DNA of 64,000 nt from Plantago ovata (GCA_028274465.1 CM051458.1:77644085-77708084), one strand, 5' to 3'. Shown: positions 1 to 11,964, counted from the first letter of the stretch. Numbers and translations are program-made. The notes: generated by a model not told the origin, from the sequence alone.

Positions 1-1982
1 GAGTACCCAACTTAGATGCATAGCCATCGGGGAACTTGATTGTCTTCACCCAATCAAAGAGTCGGGCCCTAGTATCCTTGTCAATGGCATAGCATGCCAT
101 TGGCCACTTTCCATCAGCACTCTTCTTTGCCATCTCCGGCCTCTTACACCATGTATTCAATTCCTACCTAGACTTCTCCGTATCCTTTGTCTTACCAAGG
201 ATGTTTCAAATGGTGTTGAAGGTGTTCTCGAACACGGTCTTCTCAACATGCATAAAATCCAAGTTGTGTCGTATGAGAAGACTACTTCGATACGGCAAGT
301 CCCAAAAGATGCTTCTCTTCTTCCATCCACAAGTCTCGCTGATCTTATTGTTATGCTTCTCCCACCCTAACTCAGTCACTTTCTTCAGACCCAACCCATC
401 AATAATTGCTAGGATCTCTTTGCCAATTAGATGCTTCGGGGGGCCTTTCTCTACAACCTCCCCTTTCTTAAATTGAGTAGTGTTCCTTCGGAAAGGATGG
501 TCAGGCTCTAGAAACCTCCGATGACAATCAAACCAACTCTCTTTCGCACTCACAGTCAATCTAAAAGCATCAGTATCATCTAAACAATGGGGACAAACAA
601 GTCTCCCCGATGTCTTCAAACCAGAAAGCATAGAGTATGCTGGAAAATCAGAGACTGTCCATAGAAGTGCTGCTCTCAAGGTGAAGTTCTTCTTCTTCGA
701 GACATCATATGCAGGGATGCCCTTCTCCCACAACTCGAGCAACTCCTTGATAAGGGGCTGCAAGAATACATCCAACTTCACACCAGGATCATCTGGCCCA
801 GGCACCAACACAGTCAAGAACATGAATGGTGACTTCATGTAGTCACCAAGGGGAAGATTGTACGGGGTTAGCATCACTGGCCAACACGAGTACCTCCATT
901 CACTACCAAACGGGTTAAACCCATTTGTACAAGCCCGAGTCTTACATTCCTAGGCTCGGCTGCGAAATCTCCATAGAGCTTCTCAAACTCTTTCCATGTT
1001 GGTGTGTCTGCTGGGTGCTCCATTAGCTTAGGATCCTTTGGAGCCACTCTTTCAATGTGCCACCGCATCTTATCGGCCGTTGTGGTGGATGCATACAACC
1101 TCTTCAACCGAGGTGCTAGGGGAAAGTACCACATCTTCTTGAAAGATAGATTCTTCTTCTGTCGTTTGTTTGATGCCCCCTCTTTGTAGCGACTGTATCT
1201 TGCATGGCCACAGAACTTGCACTCAAGTAGATCTTTGTCCTCCCCCCAATAAATCAAGCACATCTTCTCACAACAATCTATCTTCTCCATAGGCAACTCC
1301 ATAGCTCTCATCTTCTTCTTAGCTTGGTAATAGTCCTTAGGCACTAGATTGGGTTGAGGACAACACTCGGATAGCAACTGAACATTTGCACTGAAGGCCT
1401 CCTCAGACTGGCCTCCACCCAATGCCTTGTTAGCCATCAGCCTAGACAACAAAGACATCTCCGTGTGTGTAGGGCATCCTTCCCATATGGGTTTCTTCGC
1501 AGCTTCCAACATGTCAAAGAATTTCTGGTCCTCTGCATTTGGTGGCTCCTCTACATCATTAGGAGCAAAAGCTGGACCAGCTAGATTATGCACCATCTCT
1601 TCCATCCGCTCACCATCAGAAGCATGACAAAGGAAACAATTGAGAACTTGAACGGGGGTCAGAGGCACTTCCCCTCCTTTGTCTCTTCTTCATCATCTGT
1701 GGGTCTATTGGAAAGGGACGTGGTTGTAGTTTCTCACCATGACAATCCCATATAGCATATCCAGGAACAAACCCATTCCGTCTCAAGTGTTCAACTACCG
1801 TTGCAGGAGGCAAATAGTTGAAATTCCTACATTTTTTGGCATTGCAAGGGCACTTTTATAGACCCTTTGCTCACACAATTGGGATGTGCCAATGCAAATT
1901 CAATGAAGGCTCGTACGCCTTCCTCAAAACTAGGAAGGATGAATCCATCAGCAACACGGTTGTACATCCAAGAACGATCCAT
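1..1982 (-). pseudogene. TNP2/TnpD-like CACTA transposase (N-terminal two thirds, broken)
   Basis: Transposase of the En/Spm TNP2 family, which cuts and joins the CACTA termini. On the minus strand it starts at the ATG at 1982-1980 with a Transpos_assoc-type domain (MDRSWMYNRVADGFILPSF). After a variable stretch comes a cysteine-containing motif (CKFCGHARYSRYKEG, near 1195-1240). The TNP2 catalytic region spans about 1150-206 (NLPLGDYMKSPFMFLTVLVP; CPHCLDD; WFDCHRRFL; LDFMHVEKTVFENTFNTI), and a further piece (KSADGKWPMACYAIDKDTRA) runs to the left edge. Reading moves between frames near 1800-1820, 1620-1670 and 930, and an in-frame stop lies near 165, so it cannot encode a full protein. The same order of motifs occurs in CACTA-2. 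The family call is secure; the exact exon structure is not. Confidence 0.85.
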
Positions 1983-2514
1983 CGGATAAACTACCTATAA
2001 ATAAAAATACCAATCTAAACAAAATAATATTAATTACAACATGGAGTCAATACTCAATCTCAACATTTAGCATCCATACATCATATAGTCAATACTCAAT
2101 TTCAACACTTACCATCCATACTCAATACTCAATATCACCAAGAATTCAATTTCACCATAAATCTATCAAATTATCAAGTCCAAGGATAATATACTACTCA
2201 ATACTTGTTCAACAACCTAGTAGGAACTAAACATAAACATGAATTTTCTCAAACACATCGAAAATCAACGAATTCCCAAATATTTCAAAGTTAGGGTTTA
2301 TGCAAATTACCTTCAATTTTGGAACAAATGGTCCATGGGTAATGAAATTGAATGCCCAATATTGTTCCTTGCTCCACTAGCTTCGAATAGACTCCAAGAT
2401 TGCTCGATTTGGATGAGTAATGCACAAGTTTCAAATTTTTCCTTTTTTTCGCGGTAAGAGAGGAATGGGAGAGCAGAGAAGAAATGGGGGAGGAAGAAGA
2501 CGACCGCGATCTGT

Positions 2515-2847
2515 ATACAACACTTAGCAACGGATAAGGTTATCCGTCGCTATTTAATGACGGATGAAAATATCCGTCGCTATATGTTGATTATCCAATT
2601 TCTTTCCCTTTTATATTATATTGGTCAACTCCAATAGCGACGGACAGTTATATCCGTCGCCAATTTAGCGACGGATAAAACTAATCCGTCGCTAAATGCA
2701 AGCCGGATTGGGTGTTCCAAAGGACGAACTGAGCTTAGAGCGCAGTTCGTTCTTATCTGTCGCTACGAGTAGCGATTCGTCGCTATTTAGCGACGGATGC
2801 CATCCGTATCTAATAATCCGTCGCTAAAAGCTGTATTTCTTGTAGTG
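2515..2847. repeat. CACTA-1 subterminal repeats and terminus
   Basis: Many direct and inverted copies of a word like tagcgacggata with its complement (tatccgtcgcta), often in back-to-back pairs, crowd the last 330 bases and end in the CACTA terminus. In En/Spm elements such subterminal motifs are binding sites for the element's own regulatory protein. The identity of the word with that at both ends of CACTA-2 suggests the two elements could be recognised by the same protein (inference). Confidence 0.85.
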
Positions 2848-3475
2848 AAACTTAAAGTGAAAAGAATTGAAAACCATTCAATTCGCCAAGCAACATTTGC
2901 TAAACGCAAAGATGCCATTGGTAAGAAGGTCAATGGGCTATCTGTTTTGTGTGACACAAATGTTGCCCTTCTCATGTTCACTCTGAAGGACGATGCTACT
3001 ACATTCTTTGGTGTAAAGAGGTATAATTAGATCTAGTAAATAATCTTTTTTTCTTTTTTACATCATTAAATTAGTCCTCTTTGATTTGATTTTAATTTTT
3101 GTGCAGGGCTGAGGACGTCTTCCTTCAGTTTGTTGATCATACAAAGAGGTATAACAGAGGGGAGGATATGTTTTGTAACAAATGTGTTTAAATGTATTCA
3201 ATTGTGATATTTTCCTAAGTATGTTTCTAAAGGTTTTTTCCTATCTTTTTGTTTTTTGGAATTTCCATTCGGAGCTATTTCATATGCCGAGGTAACACAG
3301 ATCCTTCATTTTATCTCCATAAAATTATTTATAATTCGCATATTAATTTAAATATGGATTATTTTTTAACGAATGTAATTATCAAATGTTTTTTGTTTTG
3401 TACGGATTTATAGGGTTTATCTCAAAAGCTTAAGCATGTTAAGCACGAAGCCAAGATGCTAGAAAAAATTGCAAC
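2848..3475 (+). pseudogene. MIKC*-like MADS-box gene, 5' exons, start replaced by CACTA-1
   Basis: Exon 1 (2848 to about 3021) encodes a MADS DNA-binding domain lacking its first residues: KLKVKRIENHSIRQATFAKR, then GLSVLCDTNVALLMF. The VKLKVKRIEN...ATFAKRK and LLMF pattern resembles plant MIKC* proteins (AGL66/AGL30 types, pollen regulators in Arabidopsis) more than classical MIKCc. A second exon (about 3107-3149, AEDVFLQFVDHTKR) matches the I region, and a 62-bp exon (3414-3475, GLSQKLKHVKHEAKMLEKIA) looks like K-domain coiled coil. Introns are AT-rich with plausible GT/AG borders. CACTA-1 displaced the normal Met-Gly-Arg start. The domain departs from consensus (KDAIGKKVNGL), so relaxed constraint is likely. 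A further candidate exon lies at 20891. The MADS call is firm; the subfamily is moderate. Confidence 0.65.
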
Positions 3476-4059
3476 GTAAGGCTCGCATTTTTATTATTTG
3501 CTTTAAAATTCTAATTATTTGTATTTTATAATTCTCGCATTTTTTCAATTTTGATGGATCTAATGAGTTATTTTATTGTAATATGTAATTTAATTGATCT
3601 AATAATTTCTTATTGTAATATATTACATGTTATCTTGATTGATCTAATGCGGTCTTATTGAATATGCTTGACATGAACAAACCACATTTGCTGGTCAATT
3701 TTATCTCCGGTGGATGTGCAGTATAGAAGTATGAATTTGTTATTCAATTTACAAAAATGTTTTTTCACACCTGAATTATAGGGAAAAACGTATACCATTT
3801 GTTTTATAACTTTGATCCTATTAGATACAAGTGTACCGTGAAAGTCTCCTGGAAATAATTTTAAAATTTGTTTATTCAATCTCTATTATTCATTTTGAGT
3901 AATTATTGTGAAAGTTGTGATTTTTCTTGATTTGTTTTTAAATAAATAGAAACATTCACATCTTGTCAGTATAAATTAGGAGATTGTTGCCCGGAATTGG
4001 GTAAGGGAAAGATTGATTTTCTCCATATTCAAGAAAATTATGACTTTTCCATCAATTTC

Positions 4060-4155
4060 AAATTCATTTTTGTCGAGAAATTTGCAAATAGATATATGTG
4101 TTATATCAAATTCATTTTTGTCGAGAAATTTGCAAATAGATATATGTGTTATATC
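4060..4155. repeat. Perfect 48-bp tandem duplication in a MADS intron
   Basis: Two adjacent identical 48-bp units (4060-4107 and 4108-4155), each starting aaattcatttttgtcg and ending gtgttatatc. The lack of any difference suggests a recent duplication. It sits just upstream of the M1 insertion in the interrupted MADS intron and has no visible coding meaning. Confidence 0.9.
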
Positions 4156-4521
4156 TTTTTCATTTTAATATTCATCAAGACTTAGACAAATATTTTTTTA
4201 GGAAAATTTTCATAAAGCTCCCCTCTTATATCTTTTTCATCTTTCCCTGATAGTTGAACAATTACGTTTTGCCCCATTTGAGTTGACCAAGTTACAAAAT
4301 TTCTTAAAAATCACCTCCCAAAACAAGCCCTTATCATATTTTCTTTTCTTTCTTTTTTCCTTATTCTTTCATCCTTTAATTTTATTTTCTTTTTCTTTTC
4401 TTCTCAAGCACCATCTTCTTCAAGCTCCGGCACAGGAAAAACAATCACGGTGCCGGAGCTATCAGAAATTAAGCTCCAATCAGAGATTTCTACAACTCCG
4501 ATTGGAGCTTCAAACAACTCC

Positions 4522-5724
4522 TGATGAACGTGTATTTTACACTTTCATTCGAGTCTTTTTCACCAATTTAGCTATCCTCTGGGTTAATTTAGCTTATATT
4601 TTAGTGTGTTTTATTAGAATAGTGTCACGTTTCCCTTTTCTTTGCATTTTTCAGGTTTTAGGTGAAAACAACGTATTTTTATGGGAAATATTGTTGAAGA
4701 GGACGAATTTCTGGTGCTTCGAGGTCATCCATGGTGTATCTAGAAGTTTCCGGACGAGTTTGGAGGCCTAGGGGACGAGTTTCAAGGCTTAAAGGTCACT
4801 AGAAGGCAAAATTCGAGTCCAGAAAGGAAAAGATTGAAGAAAACGCGTCTCCACCGACCTGGAGCTCCCAGGCGGTTCGCCCGGCACGCCAGACGGTTCG
4901 CCCGGTGCCAGGCGGTTCGCCTGGGACCCCAGGCGATTCGCCCCCCAGTTTCCGCACTCTATATATAGTTTCGCCTATTTCTACGTTTTTCAGACCTTTT
5001 CACCTTATTTTGAGAGACAAATTCTCCAGAGCCTGTTCTGGGAACTATTAGCATAGAAGACTCTTTTTCTTATTGACTTGGAAGCTTAAGCATAGAGATT
5101 GGACATCTTTGATTTTCGATTCTTGCTTGTGAGTTAGCGATTCATCGGAGATTGACAACCTTCGTTGGTAACTTGTATCTCACGATTTTTCTGCTTTTAT
5201 TTATTTCATTCAACATGTTTTCATTCAATCTTGCTTTGATTCTTGCTGATTGCAATTTATCTATGAGTAGCTAAATCTATCGTTGGTGATAGTATGTAAT
5301 TTCTTAGCTAGGGTTCTTAATTATCCATGAGTGGCTTCGCGCGTTTAAGACTTGATTTATTGTTTTATTTCTTTGATCTATCTAAGCCATCTATCTTCGT
5401 AGTGTTGAATTGAAAGGAACACATAGGACAATTCACGATCATAGATTTCTATACAAACTTCAAGTACTTCATGCATGATTATTACCCGTTGCTTTGAATG
5501 ATCATACTATCACTAACTTCCATCATATTGATAAGAAAAATTTGTGCTTTGCTTGATTTATAGTTTAAGTTAAATTAGATAAAGCTAGTTATAGTCCTTA
5601 GAGATCGACACTCGAGGTTATCTTACTTCTACACTACGTGCCTTGGTTTTCGTTGTAGTTGTGAGTTGCCTTTGGCTAAAAACAAATTTATTTGATTAAT
5701 TGAGCCTGACAATCTCGTTCATCA
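4522..5724 (+). repeat. G1 left LTR
   Basis: 1203-bp long terminal repeat, TG...CA bounded. It contains a TATA-like tatatata near 4970 ahead of the presumed transcript start, and a GC-rich minisatellite just upstream of it. It matches the right LTR along its whole length, apart from minisatellite copy number and scattered substitutions. Confidence 0.9.
4867..4943. repeat. GC-rich minisatellite in G1 LTR (four units)
   Basis: Four diverged copies of a 17-20 bp unit like CCAGGCGGTTCGCCCGG, each able to fold on itself (AGGCG...CGCCT). The right LTR has three copies (about 12309-12369). It lies a few tens of bases upstream of the LTR's TATA-like element, so it could affect transcription (inference). 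Confidence 0.8.
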
Positions 5725-5727
5725 AAT

Positions 5728-5746
5728 TGGCGCCGTTGCCGGGGAC
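5728..5746 (+). other. G1 primer-binding site
   Basis: TGGCGCCGTTGCCGGGGAC, three bases after the left LTR. This is the characteristic start of the internal region in Athila/Tat-like plant gypsy elements, where a tRNA primes minus-strand DNA synthesis. Confidence 0.85.
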
Positions 5747-5864
5747 TATACTCCTTTTTTCTGTTTAGCTTATTTATATTTTCAGCATTCAATTCCTAAA
5801 TTTATCAAGTTTAGTTAATTTGCTCTCTTTTGATACTCTTTTCCATTATTGTTACAGATAGTGT

Positions 5865-7253
5865 ATGCAACGTACGCGATCTAGTGGACTACCTCTTGCT
5901 GAACCTATCGAAGAAATTGACAGGGTTTACTATCAAAGAAGGCGGAATCTCGCTCAAGGTGACATAGAGGAAATCGATTCCTCTGAATATCTTCGAGCAC
6001 TCTTTGAAGATCCCGTGATGGTTCGTCCACTGTTGAAATCATGGGTTCAGCCCAACAAGGAACGAATGAAGGGTCCAGCGATTGTCCTTTCGCCTGCGAC
6101 TCGTGACTTGGAAATAAAAAACCACATGTTCCAGCAACTCCCGAGGTTCTATGGCTTGGCTAGGGAAGACGTGATAGGGTATTTGCATGATATCGATGAC
6201 TTCGTCAAATAACTCCCAAGACCGGGCACGGAGGTGACAGATGACGAGCTGAGAATGAAGGTTTTTGTGATGGGGCTTGGCGATAAAGCCAAGGCATGGT
6301 TGGGCTCTCTGGAAGCCGGTTCGCTTGACACTTGGGAAAAGGTCTTTTCAGTCTTTATGGAGAAATACTTCCCTCACACATTGACTACCGCGCTTAAGGC
6401 GCAAATCACTGGTTTCAAACAAGACTATGATGAGACAATCTACACCGCGCTTGAGAGGTTCAACGACCTCTTGAACAAGTGTCCACACCATGGTTTTGAG
6501 CTTTCAGATCTTGTCCAACACTTCTACAATGGGCTCACTTTTGAGAATCAACAAGTGGTGGATTTCCAGTGTCGTGGTAATATTTGGGAAGAAACCGCGG
6601 AGGCTGTTTGGGCGGTTTTCGAAAGGCTTGCTAAGGGATCTCAACTCAAGGATCCAAGAGCAGTGGTTAGGAGGCGCGACGCTCCACCCAATCAGGAGGT
6701 TCCAATGTATGGAGCAAGTGGGGATCGATTTGAGTGTTTCACCAATGAGCTGAAGCAAGTTCTCAAGAGCTCAGTTGGAACATCCGTTTCTAATGAGATT
6801 TTCCGGATTTGCAAGAACTATGGGCATGGGGCTCATATGTGTAGGTCGGAGCTTGCACAAGATGGTAGCAATTGGGTTCAAGGAAATGACGAGGAGGCCT
6901 TTGCTGCAGAATTTGGAGTTCAAGAAGCTAGCTATGGTCAAGATGGTAGGAATCCTCGTGGTGGATTTTGGAAAAGGGGGTTCCAAAACAACCAAGGATA
7001 TGCACCATCTAGCCAAACTTATGGCCCTAACCAAGACCGTAGCAATCTTAGCTATGGTAATGATCACTGTGAAAATACCACTCCTAAAGAGCAACCGAAG
7101 TTGAAGACGGCTCTTCTCATGGAGAATTTGCAGAAAATGGTTGATCACACCCAAGGTTTTCTTAAGCGTTATGAAGAAGATTCGGAGAAGACAAGGGCGA
7201 GACTTGATCAGTTGGAGGCAAGCACTAGGCTTGCTCATCAAAAGATGCAATAA
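5865..7253 (+). pseudogene. G1 gag (Athila-type capsid protein), broken
   Basis: Gag-like region beginning MQRTRSSGLPLAEPIEE, with the retrotransposon gag core further on (WLGSLEAGSLDTWEKVFSVF and a FNDLLNKCPHHGFELSDLVQ helix), typical of the capsid domain of Athila and related gypsy elements. A Gly/Asn/Gln-rich tail follows, then a predicted coiled coil near the end. Gag would form the particle that packages element RNA. The region is damaged but easily recognised. Confidence 0.8.
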
Positions 7254-8003
7254 TTGATTGACCGTGGAGCAAGTAGGGAGCAAGGGAAGTTACCTAGCAA
7301 CACTGAGAAGTCGATGTCTATTACCTTGGTGGGTGATCTTCCTGTTGAAATCACTATCAAGAAGGTTGCTAATTGTGAGTGTTGCAAGGATGGCGAGCCC
7401 CCACTAGCCAAGGAAGAAGAGAAGGACCTTGGTTTTGATGTTAGCGATGAGGAGCAAGAAGATCCCGAGCCAATTCCTGATAGTTTCGATGTGAAGGTTG
7501 GGATTGGTGAACTTGAAGATGTCTGTGCTACACTTGATACGGGATCTTACTCGAATGTGCTCCCTATGAATGTGTTTGAGAAGAGTGGCCTTGGAGAGAT
7601 TTCGGAGCATAAGGCTATTGTGCAACTTTCGGATGGATCCTTTGTACGACCCGAAGGCATTGTGAAGAACGTATTGGTTAAGATTGGTGAAACTTCTGTA
7701 TACACCAACTTTGTTGTGATGCCGGCGTCTACACCGGGAATGGGGGATGTTGTTCTCTTGGGGCGAACGTTCTTGACTAAGCTACGCTCCGTAATCGACA
7801 TCTACCGAAGAACTTGCACCATTGAGGTGGATGGCAAGCAACATGTGTTGCGAGCCATATCTGATCCTAGTTCTCACTTCAATGCTTCTCATTCTATTAA
7901 CTACTTTTGTCTTGATGTATATGTCCATTCTCACTCACAGGTACTAGGCATGAGGAAGAGATCGATAAAGGGAAAGTCTAGTACCCTCAAGAACAAGAAC
8001 TAA
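7254..8003 (+). pseudogene. G1 aspartic protease region
   Basis: Contains the retropepsin active-site signature DTGSYSNVLP (from about 7538) and the partner motif VVLLGRTFLTKLRSVIDI (about 7750-7802). Acidic sequence precedes the core (EEEKDLGFDVSDEEQED). In full-length Athila elements this region leads into reverse transcriptase; here the coding sequence ends soon after the protease and non-coding sequence follows, so pol is lost beyond this point. Confidence 0.8.
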
Positions 8004-9042
8004 AGAGCAAGAAGAAGTCGTCAAAGACTTTATAAACAATGGCGCTGTCCGGGAGGCAACCCGGAGTTTTTATCGCTTTATTGCATTGCATTGCATTCAT
8101 ACATTGAACAATTTGTCCTTATTTATATTAATTTGTCGGGTTATGTGATGTTTTGTGCTTATGTTTATGTTTGAGTGAAATTTTTCAAGTGTTTTTCATG
8201 AGGAAAATGGTTTTCAGGGATAAAAACTGAACTTTTTCGGAAAAATTTCGCCTCCCGTATTCAGATATTAAGGGAGCGGGATTTCTCCCTTCCTCCCTCA
8301 TTCTTCCATCTTCTTCTACTCTCTTACTCCAAAACACCCAAAAACTCAAAAAATCTTCCATCTTACATAAATCCTTCAATTCTCCATCAAATTTTGTGTT
8401 CTTTAGCTTCAATCGAAGCCCATTACGTGATGTTTCATTCCATCCAAAAAAATTTAATCCTAGTTCATTCATTCTTCGGATCTGAGGTAACTTCACATGA
8501 ACCCTAATTTTTCAAATTTGGGTTTTTTTTGATTTATGATTCAATTGAGCTTATATGATGTATGGGTTGATTGTTTGTGTGATTAGGAATGTTATTCACT
8601 ATCAATTGCATGTGCAATTTTGCTTGGTTTTTTGGTTTGAGAATTTGCCTACTAGATGTCTATGTCTTGATATGCATTGTTTCTTTTCCTTTCATTCCAT
8701 GTTTATAGTTGTGCTTATTGATACAATGATGATGGACATGATGGTAGAACGCATGATTGATGAGTTTGAGGATTTTTGGTGCTAGATTTTTTGCTACTAT
8801 GGTATGATTTGAGCCTTATGATTTAAGGTTATTTGTTGTCTAGCATGAGCTTAATGTGATATGTTACATGTCTAAGATATGTTGGTGTGTTGCATTTTAG
8901 TTCTAGAAGTGGCTAGATTAGACATGGAGCTTTTGAGGAGTACGATTGTTGATGTTATCACTCGTTTGTTTCACTCTTGCATTTGCATATGCATGAATCT
9001 GTTTTATGGTGTACAAGATACTAATTGCTGCTTGTAGGTACC
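8004..9042 (+). other. G1 spacer between protease and 3' ORF
   Basis: No gene. It opens with a gcgctgtccgggaggcaacc motif (8042-8061) that recurs in related plant gypsy elements just after the pol region. AT-rich sequence follows, ending in a possible 3' splice site (gcttgtag) a few bases before the next ATG. That placement would suit expression of the 3' ORF from a spliced transcript, as proposed for Athila elements (inference). Confidence 0.6.
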
Positions 9043-10403
9043 ATGCCACCACGTGACAAGAAGAAAGCTGGCTCATCTAGGAGCAAGAAGGGAAAGGGGG
9101 TAGCTTCAAGATACTAACCTTCTCATGAGTTGTTTGAGCTGTCGCTTTCTGCTATCGACGTCCGTTTAAGGCTCCAAGAGGAGCTTGCTCAAGGTGGACG
9201 ATCGACCATTCCTGACCGGAGGATTGAGATTCCAGAAGGCCATGTAACCGACCGGGTTACAAGGTGCTCTCTCGTTTGGCTAAGAAGAGGAATTGGGGTT
9301 GGTTTACTTCCAACTGTTTCAAGGGGTATGATAAGAGCCTTCTCCATGAGTTTGATGTTGGCTATACGGATCTTGAAGAGAAGGAGGGTGTTCTTGTTAG
9401 AGGCGTAATCATGCCATGGACTCCTGCCTCAATTTCTCATTTTATTCATATAGGGGAACGGGAGTTCACCGGGAGTGACCATTCTTATGTGTATTCGAGG
9501 GCTACTAGGGGGATTGGAAGTGATATCACGGATGAGATTTGCAACAAGCAATATGTGTTTCCAGAATCTGGGGCACAACCAGGTCGGATCCATCAAAGTG
9601 ACCTTAGTCTTGAATCCAAGGTGGTGATGAAGTTTTGTATTGCCAATCTGATTCCTAGGAAGAATGACACATGGATTAAACCGAACTATGCTGAGCTCCT
9701 CTACTGCTTGTTGGGCAAGCATCGTATAGACATCGGGAAGACCATGTATGAAGAATACGAGCGTCATTGGGAGAAGAAGAAGAAGCCCTTCATGTTTCCA
9801 AGTTTCATCACGGCTTATTGCAAATATCATGGGGTTGAGGACATTGTTGGGGGGCATTCTGAGGTCGCGTCTCTTTCCCCATCAACTATTGATGTGCAAT
9901 TGAATAGGTATCGTATGAAGAACCCCACGGCTACTTCTGATGCTGCTGATGTTGAGGCTTCCCTTCGACAGCGTGATTCTGATGATGATGATGATGATGA
10001 GGAAGATGAGGATGCTATGGATACTGATGATGGAGCTGGCCGAGTTCTTGATAGTCCTTCTGTTAGTAGACCGCCACATGCATCACCTCGAGCACCACAT
10101 GGGTCGAGAGGTATTGATTTCTCTGATTTTCGGACCTACCTCAATGACCGTTTCGGTAGAGTTGATGCTAGTGTTGCATCCTTGACCACTTCTGTCCAAG
10201 TGTTGCAACATAATCTTGATGGATACATTTCCCAACGCAACCGCGATTGGGAGATAGCTGAGGAGCATCGTCGGAATGAGAGAGAGATTATGTGGGAGCA
10301 ACAACAACTCATCAGTCACCAACAGGAGGCCCTACAGCAATCCAATGATCTTCTATCTGACTTGTGGAGGGACTATTATGGGGATTACGATCCTAATAAT
10401 TAG
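9043..10403 (+). pseudogene. G1 3' ORF, Athila 'putative plant transposon protein' type
   Basis: The region starts MPPRDKKKAGSSRSKKGKG (basic). Next is the conserved domain often annotated as a putative plant transposon protein: KRNWGWFTSNCFKGYD..., then GVLVRGVIMPWTPASISHFI, and YAELLYCLLGKHRIDIGKTM. An acidic run of Asp/Glu (near 9979-10035), a Pro/Ser stretch and a C-terminal coiled coil rich in Arg/Glu/Gln follow. In Athila elements this position holds an extra ORF sometimes compared with retroviral env, but no signal peptide or membrane span is visible here. It is lightly damaged near its start. Its function is unknown. Confidence 0.7.
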
Positions 10404-11964
10404 TCTTTTCACAAGTCCATTCTTGTATACTCAGCCGACCGAGGCCAAACCATTCGGTAACATCTAGTATCACTTTTTATTTCCTCATTCTCTTTTGCTA
10501 GGGACTAGCTTGAGTTTCTTGAGGGGGGATGGGATGTGAACCATGATGTTAGTATTGTTTGGCTTTTTGTATGTTGAGTATGGTATCTTGTATTTTTTTG
10601 CATTTGCATTTGCACGTTTACCGCTTTCTTAGTATTTAGTTGCATACACTATATTCATCCTAGTATAGTTTTGCATGTTTTTATGTGGAGTTTATTGCCA
10701 AATTTTTTGAACTTTTTTATTGGGTAGATTAACTAGTTATGACCTTTGACCATGCGTTTCATCTCTATGAATTTGTTTGAGGTTTTTCTCGCTTGGCTTG
10801 TCACATTTATATATGCACTTAGTTAAGCTTGGTAGTCTCGACATCACTTAGTGGTGTTTTCTCTACTGCGGTTCACGAAGGCCTTTATAATAAGATGATG
10901 CATGTTAGAGTTTTGTTGTTGTTTTCCCGTGTAATTATGTACCTAAGAGGCAACAAGTCTTCACCTTGCTTTGAGATTGCTAAATGCCTAGGAAGGAGGT
11001 AGTGCGAGATTGTGTGATCCTTTGTTTGAAACCTATTCTAACGAATAGGTTTGGGGAAGGGGTTATACCGTTACTATGACATGTTTTTCGATTTTGAGTG
11101 TTGTGAGTTTGTTTTTTCTTCCTTTTTCGTAAAGTTTGTGCTCCAACCTATTCTTTCGAATAGGTTTGGGGAGGTCGTTTGTGAGTCATTGTAATTTATT
11201 TTTCGTTGAGTTACTGCTGGCTATATACAAAAAAAGAGGGGGAAAAAAAGAAAGAAAAATTCGAAAAAAAAAGGAAAAAGAAAAAAATTCCAGGACAAAG
11301 AAAAAAACTGAAAAAGAAAAAAAAAAAAAGACCCCAAAAAAGCAAAGAAGGGTCCAAAGAAAGTCAAAAAGCAGTTTAGCAAAGTGTTTGTCTCGTTTTT
11401 CAATCCTTGTAATGTTCGTAATCGAGTTGTAAAGTGTGTCTTTTGTTTGTTTGAGTGTCATCTGTTCTAGACCACCCTTGTCCTGCCATTCAGGAAGTGG
11501 TGATAGTTTATGACTTTGCTTGAGAGATGGGTAGAATAGGGGAGTGTGAACTTTTAGGGAACCCTCCTTCGTTTGATGAGAGCCAGTATTGGTTCGACCT
11601 CTTTGAGGGAAAGTATTAACTTGGTGAACAACAGTAAGCCCTCAGTTTCATAGGCACGGGACAACCATTCGTATTCTAACATGTTTCATTACGTCGTCAC
11701 TGACTAGGTCCAGGTAGAGAATGTTACGAGAGACTATCTTGTTTAACATAGTGCATATGTGAATGTGTATGAGTCAATCGAGGCATTCTTCAACCAATAT
11801 CCATGTTATGATTTGTATGGTCATTGTTCATAAGTTTTTGATAGACTCAATAGATTAGTTCATTTCATTTGGCATGAAACTCCATTTTGTGTGTTGCATT
11901 GGTTTTTTGCGGTAGAGTCTAGCTTAGTTGCTTGAGGACAAGCAAAGGTTCGGTTTGGGGAGTT
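10404..11964 (+). other. G1 3' non-coding region with hairpins and A-rich tract
   Basis: No gene is supported; the reading frames here are by-products of an A/G-rich tract at 11228-11372. Two inverted repeats, cctattctaacgaatagg (about 11032-11050) and cctattctttcgaatagg (about 11147-11165), are each followed by tttgggga(g/a), the same string as the polypurine tract at 11952-11964 next to the right LTR. Confidence 0.6.

Larger units (their letters stand above)
1..2847 (-). mobile_element. CACTA-1, En/Spm-type DNA transposon, right part only
   Basis: The 5' part of a CACTA transposon lying on the minus strand; the rest is outside the window. Its terminus is the string ending at 2847, which reads CACTACAAG on the minus strand, the family's hallmark terminal inverted repeat. 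Behind it are dense subterminal copies of a (t)agcgacgga word in both orientations, then a TNP2-type transposase gene. The subterminal word matches that of the second CACTA element at 13549-20784, so the two are one family. The element lies in the first exon of a MADS-box gene. CACTA elements make 3-bp target duplications; the right copy would be aaa at 2848-2850, but the left copy cannot be seen. Confidence 0.9.

Noticed and set aside
1004-1627. Plus-strand frames within CACTA-1 (for example 1004-1189 and 1427-1627)
   Set aside because: Antisense shadows of the TNP2-type transposase.
4283-4771. 162-residue reading frame
   Set aside because: It crosses the M1/G1 junction at 4522, and its N-terminal half is a pyrimidine-rich tract. 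A chance frame.
9130-9408. Separate gene overlapping the start of the G1 3' ORF
   Set aside because: It is part of the same damaged 3' ORF region rather than an independent gene.
11136-11461. Lys/Glu-rich frame on plus and Phe-rich frame on minus
   Set aside because: Both are products of the A/G-rich tract in G1's 3' region, with no protein features beyond base composition.
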